From NCBI GenBank assembly GCA_948146395.1, contig OX411548.1, positions 40,887,737 through 40,951,736 on the forward strand: a stretch of DNA of 64,000 nt. The letters are read 5' to 3'. The notes beneath the pieces were generated by a model. That model was not told where the DNA came from. It did not search any database and saw only the letters and a list, made by a program, of their open reading frames with translations. A program made the translations under genes and the position numbers. Source of the stretch: Fragum whitleyi. Lineage: Eukaryota > Mollusca > Bivalvia > Cardiida > Cardiidae. Within the stretch, counting starts at the first letter, position 1; every line of letters starts with the position of its first letter. This document shows, piece after piece, positions 1 to 11,885 of the stretch.

Positions 1-6
1 AATAAT

Positions 7-267
7 TGTGATCCGTCACGCGAAAAGGGACTATCTGGTAAGTGCGTAAAGTGGCGACCCCAGTCAGACTGCGCGGATTGCGCAGCTTGACTGGGGTCGA
101 ACCTTTTCGCGCTTTAGTAATTTTCTGAATCTAGAATAGTCAATCTACCTTCTGTGAGAGAATTTTTGAATTGTGACCTCCGGTTTTTCCGTTCTAGAAC
201 CAATCTTTTTTCCAATTGTATATTTCACGAAGTTCCCAGATGGCCCTTTTTCGCGTGACGGGTCACA
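7..267. mobile_element. MITE family A, complete copy
   Basis: The element is bounded by imperfect inverted ends. The left end reads TGTGATCCGTCACGCGAAAA and the right end, on the other strand, TGTGACCCGTCACGCGAAAA. A second inverted motif (GACCCCAGTCAGACTGCGC and its partner) makes a hairpin near bases 55-100. There is no reading frame for a transposase. Two more copies with the same ends lie at 27367-27624 and 35182-35442, which supports a mobile non-autonomous DNA element. Confidence 0.7.
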
Positions 268-990
268 TATACTAAAACAGGCAGGTTTTTTTTTTTAATT
301 TTATTGAACAACTATACACGGAGATAGAGACTATGATTCGACTAGGCGTCGTTTGAGCTATACTTATAATTATTCGTTAATAGTCATTGTTGAAAATATT
401 TGGTTCGGATATTAAAATATTGTAATATAGCTGTACACGTATGAATCAGCCAAATCTTCACTGCGATAAACATGTATGTTATAAAAAAAATGCGGTCATA
501 GTTTCATAAAAAAAAGTAATTCTATTTTAATTTCTGGCTTCTATTTACTTAAATGCCAAACGAAAATAAAGCGAATACTTACTAATTTCAATACAATTTT
601 ATGTAACCACTTTGAACACAATCATATCAAATGGCTATGTAGTTATCTAAATATGAAACTCTCTCCTTTCCCGCCTAATAAGTACGTTTGTTTCATTTTA
701 TTTTATTTTTTTCAGTTATTCAATTTATTCAGGAAACTGAACTTGAAACTATGAACAGTTTTTCTATGTGTATATAGATCTTGACCTACACATAAAAATC
801 GTACAGAATATATTATACTGGTGAATGTTTTAATCGGTTTAGAATTCTTTTATTGAAACAGGCTGATAAATAGATATATTAAAAATGAGAAATACAACAA
901 GAGATGTACAATAAAAGAATAATATCATGCAATTCCAATCTAAACTACACATTGGGCAACACTATTAGAATAATGTAATATGTAAGATAA
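268..990. other. No gene seen; AT-rich spacer
   Basis: About 720 bases of AT-rich sequence with short A and T runs. I see no substantial reading frame, recognisable protein or repeat shared with the rest of the window. Confidence 0.5.
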
Positions 991-1397
991 AGAGGATATT
1001 GAATGAGTGGTCATTGAATACCGAATTTATTAAACGAGTCATCTATAAACAGAAAAAAACGAGGCTACGCCGAGTTTTTATCTGTTTTAGATGACGTGTT
1101 TAATAAATTCTGTATTTTATGCGCACAAATTTTATATTCTTTTTATCATATGGCCCGTATTTTTGCGAAAAATCGTCGATTTTTTTTGAAATTCAGCATT
1201 TCAATTTTCCGCTAAAACTTATAACGCCGCTTGAAACTGACGTCACAATATATACATTATGACGTCATTTTCGCGTTTGCAAAGTAGCATTGCTATTCGC
1301 TCTGAGCTCATTTGCATAGTTATTCCACTAGTGTAATAACACCCGTGTAATATCAAAAATATTCAACGGGGTTATTTCACTCCCGCGACGTAGGTCA
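991..1397 (+). mobile_element. Repeat family B, copy 1
   Basis: This matches 8448-8843 in the opposite orientation, from AGAGGATATTGAATGAGTGG at one end to CCCGCGACGTAGGTCA at the other. Both copies hold an internal stem-loop (TTTATTAAACGAGTCATC and partner) and palindromic TGACGTCA-type sites. Length is 407 versus 396 bases. No coding capacity is visible, so this is probably a non-autonomous DNA element. Confidence 0.65.
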
Positions 1398-2103
1398 AAT
1401 TATAAATTATTGTAACAATTATAAACATTAAAACAACAAGATTTTCAAAAAGTAATACTACATAGTTATCTAAAAACTTTAATCAAATATATATATCGGC
1501 CAAGCAAAGATCAAGAGTAGAAAAGTGTTAATTTGTAATGACCAACTCTTTGCTTGAAATTCATTTATTTGAAAAAAAAGCATATTCGGAACTTACTGTA
1601 CGCACATGTTGTAGATATTCTTGCACACATTATTATTATTTCCCTGGTTCAGATAATGAAATGCATTAATAACGTTTTGTATTATATTGCATACGTTTAA
1701 TACCATTATCCAAGATGTGACAGATATCTGATACTTTGTTTTAAATGGGTGTATATAGGATGCTTATTATAAATTCAAATAACGATCGACAAATTGCACT
1801 ATTACCAAATCATGGTGCACATAAAATAACCTTAACTAACGTTTTGTGATTGTAAAATGTGCCATTTTGCTTCTTTCTTTCTGCTTTATTTCCCGGGCAT
1901 AAGTTCTTCTATTTTTCACATAATTTTATCTATTATGACTGAAGAATAATGTTTTCAAATAAATAAAAAGAATGTTACATTATTATGTATTAATAGATTT
2001 TTTTCTGTCAAGATATCATTCTTGTAACTAACAGGGCCTTATCAAAAAAGAACGAAGAAAAAATTGACATTTGTCGTACATTATATACATGCTGTATTTG
2101 TAT
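1398..2103. other. No gene seen; AT-rich spacer
   Basis: AT-rich sequence without a recognisable gene or a repeat shared elsewhere in the window. Confidence 0.45.
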
Positions 2104-2536
2104 ACAGATAAGAACACCACGAATTTAAGTACCATTCCGATCATGACCATTTAAAGTCGCTCACTCAGCACTCCATCATTCATTCGAAACCCTCATTCAA
2201 ACAATTCAAAAATGCTTATATACACTAAAACGCGAAGATCAACAACTACATTCAAAGTGAATATAGCTAGAAGTAAATCGCGATTTCACTGCAATAATTG
2301 AAATAATACCCGTCTGTTTGGTTCAAGAAGAAATAGGAAGCTATCTATAAAACTTTTATGCATATTTTGTTAAAGGGAGATAATGAAAATCGTTTATTTT
2401 CTTCATCCTAAACAATAATAGCGATATTTGATTACCTCCCTTTAATTTCGCTCAAAACTCACTTGTTGCACTCATTCAATTCTAATCAAAAATCATTCCA
2501 GAATCATTCACCTTGTCAATTTTACGAGGTTACTGT
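2104..2536 (+). mobile_element. MITE family C, diverged full-length copy
   Basis: It follows the order seen in the best copy at 20041-20504. First come the ACAGTTAA-like end and the CGCTCACTCAGC / CATTCATTC block. Then come the AAGGGAGATAAT...ATTACCTCCCTTT inverted block around 2370-2440 and the closing GTCAATTTTACG...TACTGT end. The left end is diverged (ACAGATAAGAACACCACG). No open frame is present. Confidence 0.65.
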
Positions 2537-2605
2537 AATTATCCAGCAATAACAATCCCAGTACAAATATCAAACACTGTATATTATGAATTTTAAAATA
2601 TTATT

Positions 2606-2845
2606 TGAGCCTGTGCGTGGCATTTCCAACAATTTGGAATATGCACGAGGGACAAACTTTGAGCAGTGTAGACAGCCACACACTGTAAATGTAAAGTTAC
2701 CCGATTGTCTACAGATATTTATAGACATTGTCTATCTATGAAACGCATAGTGAAGACTCTGGTCAGACTGTGCCGATGCACAGACTGGCCAGAGTCTTTG
2801 CTTAGCGCACATTTGAAGTTGTTGGAAATGTCACGCACAGACTCA
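2606..2845. mobile_element. MITE family D, complete copy
   Basis: Inverted ends are TGAGCCTGTGCGTGGCATTT on the left and, read on the other strand, TGAGTCTGTGCGTGACATTT on the right. Each is followed by CCAACAA. The centre holds a second palindrome around CTGTGCCGATGCACAG, flanked by GACTCTGGTCAG / CTGGCCAGAGTC. Length is about 240 bases. Related copies lie at 9290, 13175, 32278, 55529 and 56418. Confidence 0.75.
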
Positions 2846-3884
2846 TTTGGTATTTGATGTTTTAAAGCTCGAATATGTCCTTAGATTATTTACCGCTTCA
2901 TTACTAATACCGTAGAGCTCTATGCCATCTCTAAATACGCGTGCCCAATAGACGACAAATTGCCATTCTAAAGAATATCAACGTATATGAATGTATCTTT
3001 TTTGTCATCAAAATCCAAGCCTTCGGGGATGAACTGTGTATTTTATTATCTCACCCATCCATCCTCTCCTTTTAAGAAAGGTTTTGATCCAAACGTGAGA
3101 CTTTGGCCAAGGTGAGAAGAAGTCCTGCAAGTATTGTTAATTTCAAAGTGTTCTAAATTGTCACCGTTTGTTTATGAAGAGGAATACATTTGAGATTTAA
3201 TTAGTCAAGTGTCAAATACTGTTAAACATCGCGGCGGGCAGCCATTTTAGGCGGCCATATTGATTACCCGGCATGCTGTGCGGTTAAATAGAGATGTGCA
3301 TTTTACGGTGTCATGGTCGGATATCATGGTGTCAAATTGTAACTTTTATTGGACACAATGTTAATGGTGATTCTTAAGAAACATGCGGGTAAAAAGTTCA
3401 GGTTGGATGGAAAAGAGAATTTTTATTTTTCTTAATTCATAATTGCATAAAAGTTTAATGAAGTTCTAACGAAAGATTGAAACTCTCTGAAAAATCGCTT
3501 TGAAAGCTCGTGCACTTAAAATTTTGTCTCAAGATTTGACAGGTTTATATTGACCTGTCAAACTGATATTGATCGTATGCTTTAAGGAAAAACTAATGTA
3601 AGGTTATAATTGGAATAATTCAAGTTACATGTGTTTTGAAATGAATTTACAAATAGTACATTCGGTTTCTGTATGATTAGATTCTGAAACATTTTGGAAT
3701 ATCTATTTATGTATGTACAAAGTCGTTGCGTCTCTCGTTTTTGTATACAATTTGCATAAATGCAATCCTGAATTTTTTCGGGAACAATTTCAAATCAAAG
3801 TACTGAAAGTACTGATAAGTTGGAATGCGTTCAAGAGACTATGACATCAAACCACTAACGAAGCTGACGCCTCCCACCCAGGTG
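2846..3884. other. No gene seen; short shared fragment at 3185-3290
   Basis: No coding region is recognised. Bases around 3230-3270 (GGCGGCCATATTGATTAC) recur at about 12570-12592 with related flanks, so an old repeat fragment is present. Confidence 0.4.
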
Positions 3885-4420
3885 ATCACATAATACGTCT
3901 CGACTTTTGACTAAAAAATCACCAAACCGCGTTAAAATATGCGCTAGGTCAGATGACTAGGAACATTTTGTAAACGGTTTCATCCAAATCGGCCCATAAA
4001 TGGAGGTGGGGTTGCGTTCACAAGATTTTTCAAATGAAGGCCTCTTTATCCATGACACGGCTAATATTCACCAAACCGTGACAATAGGCACTAGGTCAGG
4101 TGACTAGGAACTTTCTGTGAAAGTTTCAATCAAATCGGTCCATAAATGAGGGAGGAGTTGTGTTAACAATATATTTTTTACATGAAGGCTCTTTTTCCAT
4201 GACGCGGCTGAAATTTCCAAACCGTGACTTTAAGCGCAAGGTCCGGTGATTAGGAACATTCTGTGAAAGTTTCATCAAAATCCAACTAGAAATTTTGGAG
4301 AAGTTGTGCTCACAAGAAAAGTGGACGTACGTACGGACGGACGCAGACGGAGAAGATGTCGCCAATATACGACCGCCTCCAGCTGCGTATGATTATGAAA
4401 TCCGAGAAATTACTATGCTC
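3885..4420 (+). repeat. Tandem-core repeat, about 130-bp units
   Basis: Three diverged units repeat the order CACCAAACCG...CTAGGTCAGATGACTAGGAAC...GTTTCAT(C)CAAATCGG...CCATAAATG. The last unit runs into a GGACGGACG-type simple stretch (4320-4350) and GAAGATGTCGCC. A diverged core ending in GGAC repeats is the layout of the tandem-core (pearl/Helitron-like) elements elsewhere in this window. I could not define its true ends. Confidence 0.6.
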
Positions 4421-4804
4421 GCATAGTCAAACTCGCTAAATTCAAGACTTACCTTTAGGTAACGCAAATTTATGCGTAAATTAAACGATACATGTTTCTG
4501 AAAGCCAAAAATGTTTCTTGAAAGCCAATTTCAATCGTACGTTTGCGATACGATCAAATTTCGGTCGAAGGACCTTTCTTGAACGTGGCCCCTGAAGGCA
4601 AAACACGTGGGGTTGGTTAACTTGTTCAGATATTTGATAAAAACAAAGGCTGTAGTTAAATTGTGATAATTTTCAATGATATTCAAAGGATTGCGCACAG
4701 TGTGCGTTTTATTGCACAAGTGAATTTATGTCTAAGCAATTTTAAAGAAAATGGACAAAAGCAGAAAGAGAAGATAAATGTTTGCCTATAGACCCGCAAT
4801 TTAG

Positions 4805-4873
4805 AGTGAGTGATCAAAAGTAAATTTTGTCTATATAGGTATAGACAAAATTGACCTTTGAGCTATCACTTAA
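4805..4873. repeat. Imperfect hairpin
   Basis: Inverted arms AATTTTGTCTATA and TATAGACAAAATT are closed by a short loop. Weaker outer pairing (GTGATCAAAAG with CTTTGAGCTATCAC) extends the stem. No other copy was seen in the window. Confidence 0.55.
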
Positions 4874-5164
4874 CTTGTGAATCTATACCTTCATCGATCC
4901 TTGCTCCGTCCACCATCAAGTGAAATTGTCGCTCGATTTGGAAATGGGGTTCCATTTTGTTAAGAGAAGTAATAAAAAGAGAATATTTGCTGGATCGGGT
5001 TGTTAAAACAGATAAATAATCTGCAGATTTTGCGCATTTCTAATAATGGTTTACGAAACAATGAGATAAAAAAAAAAAAACATTTGAACTACGGTATTTT
5101 GTTGAAGTGTGTAAAGAGTTCGTTCAGAAAGAGAAACTAGACCTCTAAACGAAGCTGTAACATA

Positions 5165-5304
5165 ATTCTACGAAAAACAGGTCGCGACGTTACCAAATAA
5201 GCAGATCACGTGATTGGCTTGTGCTATTGCCACATTTCTACGAAAAACAGGTCGCGTAAATCCAAATCAGCAGATCACGTTATTGGACAGCGCTGTTGTC
5301 AATA
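5165..5304. repeat. 70-bp tandem duplication
   Basis: Two adjacent units share CTACGAAAAACAGGTCGCG near the start and GCAGATCACGT later, with a period of 70 bases. It is non-coding. Confidence 0.6.
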
Positions 5305-5856
5305 GCTAACTTTATTCGATTTGACTTATCACATGATTTACAAATATAGTAATGCAAACATTTGCTACTTGTAAATTCGTACGCAAGTTTCAATAAATTC
5401 CGTTTAAAACATAAATTAGCGTGTCAATAATTTACACGAAGTGAAAGTTGTGTAATTGTTCAACATTATTACTTCTTGATGAAATAAACTGTATGTCTAT
5501 GTCAAGTTGAGATATACAAAATAGGCCGGAGTGTATTCACATCCTGTTCACGTGATATGAGTTATCAAAAAACCCGAAATGAAATTATCTTATGTTCATT
5601 TTACGGTTTTGTTAAATCTAAGTTGGAATTGCTCCGCATTCCAACTTAAAAAGCCACAGCCCCGCTTTTGAAGCTTGACCGAATCATAAATTCAAGACTT
5701 TTGTTGGCAAGGTAAAAGGGACAATTTTTACTAAGAACTCTCCTCAATCAGAAGACATACAGTGTACACCTGACTTACTTTTACTTAGTGATGTTCACTG
5801 TATGAATAAGAAGAGCAAAATCATGCATTTATGTATTTTATATCTCAACGTAACGT

Positions 5857-5857
<1 letters not shown>
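5305..5857. other. No gene seen; small hairpin at 5618-5648
   Basis: No coding region. AAGTTGGAATTGCTCCGCATT followed by its inverse forms a tight hairpin around 5618-5648. The remainder is unremarkable AT-rich DNA. Confidence 0.4.
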
Positions 5858-5903
<46 letters not shown>

Positions 5904-5917
5904 TTGTTGTTGTTGTT
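5858..5917. repeat. Poly-T run with GTT microsatellite
   Basis: An unbroken run of 45 T (5858-5902) is followed by several GTT units. It could be the reverse-strand tail of a decayed retroposon, but no element body is recognised next to it. Confidence 0.8.
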
Positions 5918-6899
5918 TTTGTTTTTTGATTTTTTTTATTTCTTTTATATTTGTTAATCAAGATATAACAAGCAAAATACAATATTTTTCTAATTTTTCC
6001 GATTTTTATGGACTTTTTTATGAAAGCACTAGATATAGTGTGATGCTCAAAATTCTGTTTATGGCTGCATGCAAATTAATTTTCGGCCAAGCAGAACACT
6101 CTTTTTTGAAAGAAAGAATTAGGAATTGATGAAAAGAGTACGGTTTTAGTTTTAATTTCGGATAGTTTTTTCGAGACCCGTCCATCTAAAGGCGATCCCA
6201 TTATAAACGATTAAATTGATACATCCTCTGCCTCTATCATTGATACTTTGTTTTCCCTCTCCGAGCTACTTCAGTGCTTTTTACTGCTGGTCCGTGGAGA
6301 TAAATACCGGGGTACGAAGTTACCCGAGCCGAATAAATCATAAAACCAGGTACATTCGTCATTCTCCGGTTTCGTACCCGTCCTGTAGTTAACATTCCAA
6401 GGCTAATACGAACACCAGATCGACTTTCGGCCTTCGTGAACATGCAAATAAGTTATTTCATTGGGGTTAAAGTAGCAGTTTTTTTCGCTTGCTGTTTGTT
6501 TTTAAACGTAACATACAAACAAATGGGCTTAATTTTGTTTTATCTAATAGACTTGTGAACCTTCTACGAAGGACCATTTGAGATAGATATTTTAGTTTAC
6601 TATCATTATACTTTCCATGGATTCTTCAATCCCTTTTCTGCTGAATTATTTTTCTATTTATTAATAAGTTAATATATTTATCTATTTATTCTTTACTCTG
6701 GTTTTAAATCATTCGGAACAAACTTATTCTATTTCTCGAATGTAGGTAGGTCATAATACTTCTTTTCAAAAGATGCTGCAAGGGATCATACTATGATTGA
6801 TATATCCAACTTTGCTACTCAACTTTAGTTTGAGGTCGATATGAAAGCCCAAGTATTTTGCTTTGGTATTATTTTTTTTTTTTTCGTTACTAAAGCAAG
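5918..6899. other. No gene seen
   Basis: Only short reading frames without recognisable sequence. AT-rich spacer. Confidence 0.45.
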
Positions 6900-7200
6900 T
6901 TTTATCTTATAACTATCCAAATATCCGAGTGCTAATATCACACGTGATATTTTTATGACATCACGTGGATATTCTTAGAACTATGAAATAATGCGGTTAT
7001 TTTTTAAAACTTGCATTTCTGTTAGAAACATTGACGAAAAGAAGGCAAAGATAAACATAATACGTACTTAGTGTATTGTATGAAGAAATATCTAACTCGG
7101 TTTTGGAAAAAAATATTGTCTCGGCAGAGCCTCGACAATAACCAATGCTCACAACCTCGTTACATATTTTTTCATATAAAAAACTAAGTATGTACTATAA
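6900..7200 (+). mobile_element. MITE family E, copy 1
   Basis: Shared with 18658-18971 and 40764-41083 in the same order. It starts with TTTATCTTATAACTAT and then has a TGATATTTTTATGACATCAC-like inverted block. The second half is a long hairpin: ATACGTACTTAGTGTATTGT, then TATCTAACTCGG, TTGTCTCGGCAGAGCCTCGA, CCTCGTTA and finally AAAACTAAGTATGTA. No open frame. It behaves as a foldback-type non-autonomous element. Confidence 0.7.
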
Positions 7201-8447
7201 TTTTAAAAAATCAAAATTCCGAGCAGTCAGTTGACGTCGAGTAGAACGTTCGAAAACAATTACCTCGCCACTTTTCAAACGAACCTTATCGAAAAGTCTA
7301 CGGTCAAATTACTTCAACTTAAGACAAGGCATTTGTAAAACTTATTCCAGCAACTCAATGAATTTTCAAGTTTTTCAACTGTTAGAAAAGAAAGAATATT
7401 TACAAACGAAGACCAAATATATGGATAATTTTATCTGCTGCGCCGGGTACTCGTTACCCTGGCATTTCATAGGGCAGATGTGCGAGCGCTATATTCGATT
7501 ACTATACTAACTTTACATAACCATATGTGGATTGAATTCCGACAGAGAATGAAACCAAATTTAGTTTGATTGCTTCAAAAATAAAATTTTGCAAGGCAAA
7601 TTCCGGTTAAATTTTGAACAACCCTCGCACATATATCCATGTACAGAATATCATCATAATTTCAACAAATGTACCGCGTGCGCATACTTGCGCTAGACTG
7701 CAGGTGCTGGATAATGCTACAAATCCACGTCAGAAAAGGGACATAATTCTTACAAAAATTCCTACCCTCCTTTGACAGTGTAAATAGATATGGAAATAAT
7801 TAGCAAACAAGCCGAATTTGAAAAAGATGTCTTCAATAACAACAGAGATAACTAAGCTTAGAGTTTACTGCGCTTACGTCCACGTGAAAGAACGCACTCA
7901 CGTGAAAAGGCGTCAATGTAGTACTTTAAGCACAAGTTTTTGTTCCAGAAAAGAACGAGCTATCACATTCATATTCTGGATAAAAAAAAAAATGATTTAA
8001 ATTCTTTAAAAAATACAATTTTCAGTTTTTGATCCAGGGCTAGTCAAAAGTGAGTATTATATTTTACACGAGCTTTACGCGCACACAGTGGAAAGTGTTC
8101 ACGAGAACAATTAAAATTTAAATGTTCGAATATTCGCTAATCGCTGATTTTTTTTTCGAATTATAAATGCCACTCATAGTTTCAAATCATTTTTTTGAAA
8201 AAAAATATCTAAAGCTCTTTCGTTCTTTGTTATGTTTTATTGTTTTTAACCAAATGTATGTTATCCATGTTTGAAATTCAATTTGACCAGCCAATAATTT
8301 CAAAATAGATGAAAAATGATACTTCGGTAGGAAAAAGTTAGAATGTATATACATGTATATATTCCAAACAATCATGTGGCTTCAACATACATTAGGCTGA
8401 AAGCGTTGGTATTTTTATTAGTCTTCACGATACCCATATTTATAACA
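7201..8447. other. No gene seen
   Basis: AT-rich DNA with only short frames and no family recognised. Confidence 0.45.
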
Positions 8448-8843
8448 TGACCTACGTCGCGGGAGAGAATATTTTTGAAATTACACGGATGTTATTACAC
8501 TAGTGGAATAACTAAGCAAATAAGCTAAAAACGTAAAACAATGTTATATTTTCGTTGGAAAAAAATTACGTCATAATGGACTTGATGACGTCAATTTGCA
8601 AACAGCGTTATATATGTTTTGTGGAAAGTATTGAACCGATAGATTTCTGGAATTTCTTCGAATTTTCGGAAAACGCCAGCCATAATATAAATAAATTAAA
8701 AAACATGTGCCCATAAAATACCGAACTTATCAAACTTGTCATCTTAAACAGGTATTAACTCGACAAAGCCTCGTTTTTTTCCTGTTGATAGAGGACTCGT
8801 TTAATAAAGTAGGTATTCAATGACTACTCATCCAATATCCTCT
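8448..8843 (-). mobile_element. Repeat family B, copy 2 (inverted)
   Basis: The reverse complement corresponds to 991-1397 across nearly its whole length. It has the GCGACGTAGGTCA end, the TTATTACACTAGTGGAATAA block, CRE-like sites, the stem around AACAGG...CCTGTT and the CCAATATCCTCT end. Confidence 0.65.
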
Positions 8844-9289
8844 AATGACAATGTTAATCGGGCAGACTTCAAAATAAGTCTATTTGTTCCTTATTCTAGA
8901 TCATCTTTTGCTTATGAAGGCACTTTTTTCCCATGAAAATATCTATCAGTGTTGATGCTTTTTGAAATCTAGATTAGATTCTAATTTCTCCCCTGTAAGA
9001 CAAAGAAGAGTCCTATCGCTTTCAAATGAAATTTAAATTTGTTTGCAATAACATAATGTGTTTCTCTGTCAATCTCTAAGCTCAAAATTGTTGAACATCA
9101 TCGGGTAGTTGAAAAGTTCCGAGGGATTTATAAACCCCATAATTTTGCGCCATTATCATAAAATTTTAATGTCTCATCTCTGTGTACAATTATTCTGAAT
9201 GAAACCAGACCGTGGGTAACTTCATGAGATTATGTTGACAGTTATTGGGAGTCATCCCTTCATCAGACTTCTGAATTGTAAATATAATT
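8844..9289. other. No gene seen
   Basis: Spacer between two repeats, with no recognised gene. Confidence 0.4.
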
Positions 9290-9531
9290 TGAGCCTGTGC
9301 GTGGCATTTCCAACAATTTGAAATGTATGTGACGTGTAAACATTGAGAGGCCCAGACAGCCACAAACTGTAAAAAAAAAAAAATACCCGATGGTCTACAT
9401 ATACTTTTAGACCTTATCTATCTACTAAGCGCACAGTGAAGACTCTGGTCAGACTGTGCGGATGCACAGGCTGGTCAGAGGATTTGCTTTGCGCACATGC
9501 GAAATTGTTAGAAATGTCACGCACATGCTCA
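9290..9531. mobile_element. MITE family D, complete copy
   Basis: Same organisation as 2606-2845: TGAGCCTGTGCGTGGCATTT at the left, the central GACTCTGGTCAG / CTGTGCGGATGCACAG palindrome near 9440-9480, and GAAATTGTTAGAAATGTCAC and GCTCA at the right. The 82- and 101-residue frames that overlap it on both strands come from its inverted structure and are not treated as genes. Confidence 0.75.
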
Positions 9532-10737
9532 TTTAGTACACTTGTTATCCGCGAAATTTCCATTAGGTGTAACGACATTAGAGAAACGTTGTTTCTTAAC
9601 GAAATCCTACATGTACATACTAATGTTGTGAATACTAATTGGAAAAGTCTTAAAAAGACGATTCCAATGAGTTCTACAACATAGGGGTTTTTTCCAGTAT
9701 TTGGCAAAAAATAAAGCATGATTTACCCTTTCTTCAATTTATACCTGTAGCGCTTAGTAAATTCCAGGTTCAATATATTAAAATCGTGAAGAAAGAAATA
9801 TTTGTAAAAAAGACACGTTTTAAAAGGGCCAATCATTTGCTTTTGTGGCAAAGACAAGTTAGTGATTAGCAAATTTGCGAGCTCTGTTGAAAATGATACA
9901 TTCCAGTTTTTTACAACCTCTACAAAATAGAAAACATACACCATGCTTGTAGTGAGATGTTGCTTTTCGTGTGTATGTACATACCAACAGAATCAAGAGA
10001 TTTGTATGTGTTTCCCTTATTCAAAAGGATAACGATGAATAGTGTCCTTTTAAAAATGGTGTCTGCTCTTGGTTGAACTCTCAAATACTGAAAGGATGTA
10101 ATCCAGTAATACTGACAATCATTGCTGTTTAATTAGATATGCGGGTTAACGTAATGTTTGTACATAAACCGTCAACCATTGCCCCAGCTGATGTAGCCTG
10201 TGTGTACCCAGGGTTCAGGGGTCACGATCCTCACGTCTATTGTTGTGGTTCAGTTTGACATCGCGGAATCTGACATGTTACACTGAGTTTTATAGGCTAT
10301 CATCATGAAACTCTCTCCTTTGCGCTATTGTCTGAATAGTTTGCATAAAGCTCTGCCCCGGCACTAAAATGTGTATATAAAGGTCGAATCTTGAATCCCG
10401 CAACGCAAACCTTCAAGGAGAATTTTTAACTTTGAAGGAAAACTTTAAGTAAAAAAGACTCAAAACAACACACTTCGTAATTACTAAGAAACTTTTTGGA
10501 TTGAAAGATTTTTTACTTAACCAATAATAGAACCGTATCGCACCAGTCGAAGTTAAAGGATGTTTTAAAGGAACAAATCTTATTTTTGAGTAGAAAACAA
10601 ATGTGGAAGTAGATTTGATATGATTCTAATTGAATTTCTGTTTTTTTTTTAGATTTTGTATTTCATTTTTCTTGCTTAAGGCATTTTCGTTGTTTTATTA
10701 TTCAATAGCGAACATACTAGGTCTAGGATGGTGTTAG
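9532..10737. other. No gene seen
   Basis: AT-rich spacer. A locally GC-richer stretch near 10180-10290 contains no recognisable gene or element. Confidence 0.4.
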
Positions 10738-10995
10738 TTGTACAGTTAAATTCGTGAAATTGACAAGATATGATTTGAAATGTAATTGAATGGGTGTGAT
10801 GACGTGAGTTTCCTGTGAAATTTAAGGGAGGTAATCCAATATCACTTATTTTGTTCAGGATGAACAAAATCAATGATTTTTATTAACTTCCTTTGACAAA
10901 ATATGTAAACAAGTTCTAAAAATAGCTCCCTATTTCTTTAGGAACCAATCAGGCGCTTACAATTTCAAATATGTCAGTGAAAGCGCATTTTTTTT
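10738..10995 (-). mobile_element. MITE family C, partial copy
   Basis: It begins TACAGTTAAATTCGTGAAAT and carries the GGGAGGTAATCC block with the TTTTGTTCAGGATGAACAAA stem. It then runs through ACCAATCAGGCG to TATGTCAGTG, where it stops at a T-rich run. Relative to the copy at 20041 it is in the opposite orientation and lacks the other end. Confidence 0.6.
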
Positions 10996-11106
10996 TTTTT
11001 TTTTTTGTTGTTTGTTTTTTTTCTATTCATATCTAGTTCGTACAAATTTAATACTTTCGATTAAATCATGGCACGGTAGCACGTCATTTGCTGTGCTTTC
11101 GATAAA

Positions 11107-11185
11107 TGAGTCCGAGTGGCTCAATCAGTAACGCCTTGGACTGTCTATCCAAGGATCATGAGTTCGAATACCTGCTCAGCCAACT
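11107..11185 (+). mobile_element. tRNA-derived SINE head
   Basis: It contains an A-box-like TGGCTCAATCAG and a B-box-like AGTTCGAATACC about 45 bases apart, with a CCTTGGACTGTCTATCCAAGG stem between them. This looks like a leucine/serine-type tRNA relic. The acceptor stem does not pair convincingly and the B box has a mismatch, so I call it a SINE head or tRNA pseudogene. Confidence 0.5.
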
Positions 11186-11257
11186 TTCATCCGACATTTT
11201 AAAAACATCAAAGAGACAAGCGTCATTAGTCTTCTTCCGATGGGCGAATGGTAAGTA

Positions 11258-11440
11258 GTACAGTTAAGAACATCGTGAAATTGACATTTACTTCGATCAA
11301 AACCATTAAAAACCGCTCGCTCAGCGCTCCAATCATTCATTCCAAACACTCACTCAAATCATTCAAAACGCCCCAAAGTCGTTCTAAAACGCTTCGAAAA
11401 TGCACGAAATATTCAACAAATAATTAAAATCGATCATATT
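11258..11440 (+). mobile_element. MITE family C, partial copy
   Basis: It begins ACAGTTAAGAACATCGTGAA, then TCGATCAAAACCATT, CGCTCAGCGCTCC and CATTCATTCCAAACACTCA, and fades out after the AAAACGC block. It faces the fragment at 10738-10995 head-to-head with the SINE head between them. Confidence 0.6.
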
Positions 11441-11819
11441 ATTTCACGATTTTATAAGCTGGTTTAGGTTTGTAGGTTTTTCTGTAGGCTAGCGTATGAT
11501 AAGGACGTGAATTTCAACTTGATCATCGTTTCTAATCCAAGAGCGATCAACACACTAAATGTACAGCTAATATCATACAGATCAAAAAGCGACGGCAATC
11601 ACTGCATCCACTCTCTTCCTCGGACCCTTGATCACACGTTGGATGTTATTATCAACATAATTTTTACAACATCTATAACACTTAAGTTAAACATTAAATA
11701 TGAGGTAACAGTTTCCTGTTTTACAAAATTTTGGACCTGTCCAAATTCAAAGGTTTTGCAGATGAAAATTTAAAGTGGATTTCATTTGAAAAATAACCAT
11801 TCAGTAGTGTAGAAAATAG

Positions 11820-11885
11820 TGAGGAAAAAGAAGAAATTGCTTGTCAGGAGCAATTACTTCTTTTTTCACAATTTTTTCTCAATCA
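11820..11885. repeat. Hairpin family F, copy 1
   Basis: Arms AGAAGAAATTGCTTG and GAGCAATTACTTCTT form a stem inside AAAAAG / TTTTTT flanks. The same core hairpin recurs at 33142-33207 and 46341-46400. Confidence 0.6.

Noticed and set aside
11107..11185. Functional tRNA gene
   Set aside because: A and B boxes are present but the acceptor stem does not close and the B box is imperfect; better read as a SINE head.
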